Assembly: GCF_000014145.1 (NCBI RefSeq)
Contig: NC_008255.1
Span: forward strand, 56,001 to 120,000
Reading direction: 5' to 3'
DNA: 64,000 nucleotides
Origin: Cytophaga hutchinsonii ATCC 33406
GTDB lineage: Bacteria > Bacteroidota > Bacteroidia > Cytophagales > Cytophagaceae
The position numbers and the translations under genes were made by a program. Below the pieces are notes generated by a model. It saw only the letters and a program-made list of their open reading frames with translations, ran no database searches and had not been told where the DNA came from. Position 1 is the first letter of the stretch; every line of letters begins with the position of its first letter. Positions 63,759-64,000 of this stretch are shown here, piece by piece.

Positions 63759-64000
63759 CAACCCGTTAGAAAATGAACGGGGCTGATAAAAAGAGTGAGA
63801 CGGAAGGTTTCGCTTGATAATGAAAAAAAAGAGGAGTTGAGCAGAGATGCAAAACGGACCTACAATCTGGAAGCGAGAGCGGAAAGGAAAGTTCTTTGAG
63901 GTATTGGATAAATAGAATAGTGGACTTTAAATTAAATAATTGGAGCCTAGGACAGACATCGTTGGAATGCATTCGTGCATGAAGACAAAACTATAAGTTG
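63759..64000 (+). other. Leader of an rRNA operon, with boxA-like site
   Basis: Downstream of P3 there is no reading frame of note. GTTCTTTGAG at 63891-63900 resembles the boxA antitermination element, and its surroundings (AAAGTTCTTTGAGGTATTGG) are like the leader before 16S rRNA in other Bacteroidota. The sequence ends before any recognisable 16S 5' end, which should lie just beyond 64000. A 68-residue frame on the minus strand here is not a gene. Confidence 0.7.

Noticed and set aside
63766..63972. 68-residue minus-strand frame in the rRNA leader
   Set aside because: Lies in the transcribed leader of the rRNA operon and has shadow-type composition.

Overview
The window looks like a piece of a Bacteroidota chromosome, most likely Cytophagales; from memory it is closest to Cytophaga hutchinsonii (inference, no database search was possible). 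Reasons: promoters follow the Bacteroidota pattern TTTG-N19/21-TAnnTTTG rather than -35/-10, start codons lack Shine-Dalgarno sequences, coding DNA is moderately A+T-rich, and the gene families are typical of the phylum (fused ThrA, DUF2480, TonB-dependent receptor with a carboxypeptidase-regulatory domain, many small lipoproteins).

Region 1 (1 to about 7.36 kb) is accessory DNA. It is visibly more A+T-rich than the rest, has long gaps, and holds poorly recognisable genes: a truncated gene, an XRE regulator, two small exported proteins, a 530-residue protein with family-A-polymerase-like motifs on the minus strand, a small resolvase, a 45-residue ORF and a large serine recombinase. The recombinase reading frame runs into the 3' end of a tRNA-Asn gene, so this looks like the edge of an element integrated beside that tRNA.

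Region 2 (7.4 to 63.4 kb) is chromosomal backbone. In order: an HtrA protease, an ALDH7-type dehydrogenase and a receiver protein; an SRPBCC protein, tRNA-Ala and an NlpC/P60 lipoprotein; a polysaccharide cluster (asnB, gmd, fcl, two glycosyltransferases, a methyltransferase, a membrane protein); an Lrp regulator, a TPR protein and an M42 peptidase; adk, obg, grpE, dnaJ; thrA-thrB-thrC; three tandem polytopic proteins of glycosyltransferase-C type; cspA; a GT9 transferase and PolX; an EVE protein; pyrR-pyrB; two tiny lipoproteins; cmk, ispH, DUF502; a TonB-dependent receptor with two lipoproteins; trxA, dnaE, an M61 peptidase; rpmH-rnpA, an S41 protease, tsaB and DUF2480.

Region 3 (63.45 to 64 kb) is the leader of an rRNA operon with three tandem promoters; 16S rRNA should begin just outside the window.

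Three kinds of structure go beyond the genes. (a) Five intergenic loci between 25.8 and 42.4 kb carry repeats with an exact 7-bp period, mostly as two opposed arms, often running up to the next start codon. (b) Three promoters at 48.0, 51.0 and 53.2 kb share 11-bp-phased TAACA-like boxes with exactly the same distance to the -7 element, as expected for a PhoB/OmpR-type regulator; the third drives only a short terminated transcript, a candidate small RNA. (c) The polymerase-like gene of the island carries an internal repeat duplicated into its own upstream region, next to a stem-loop with iteron-like repeats.
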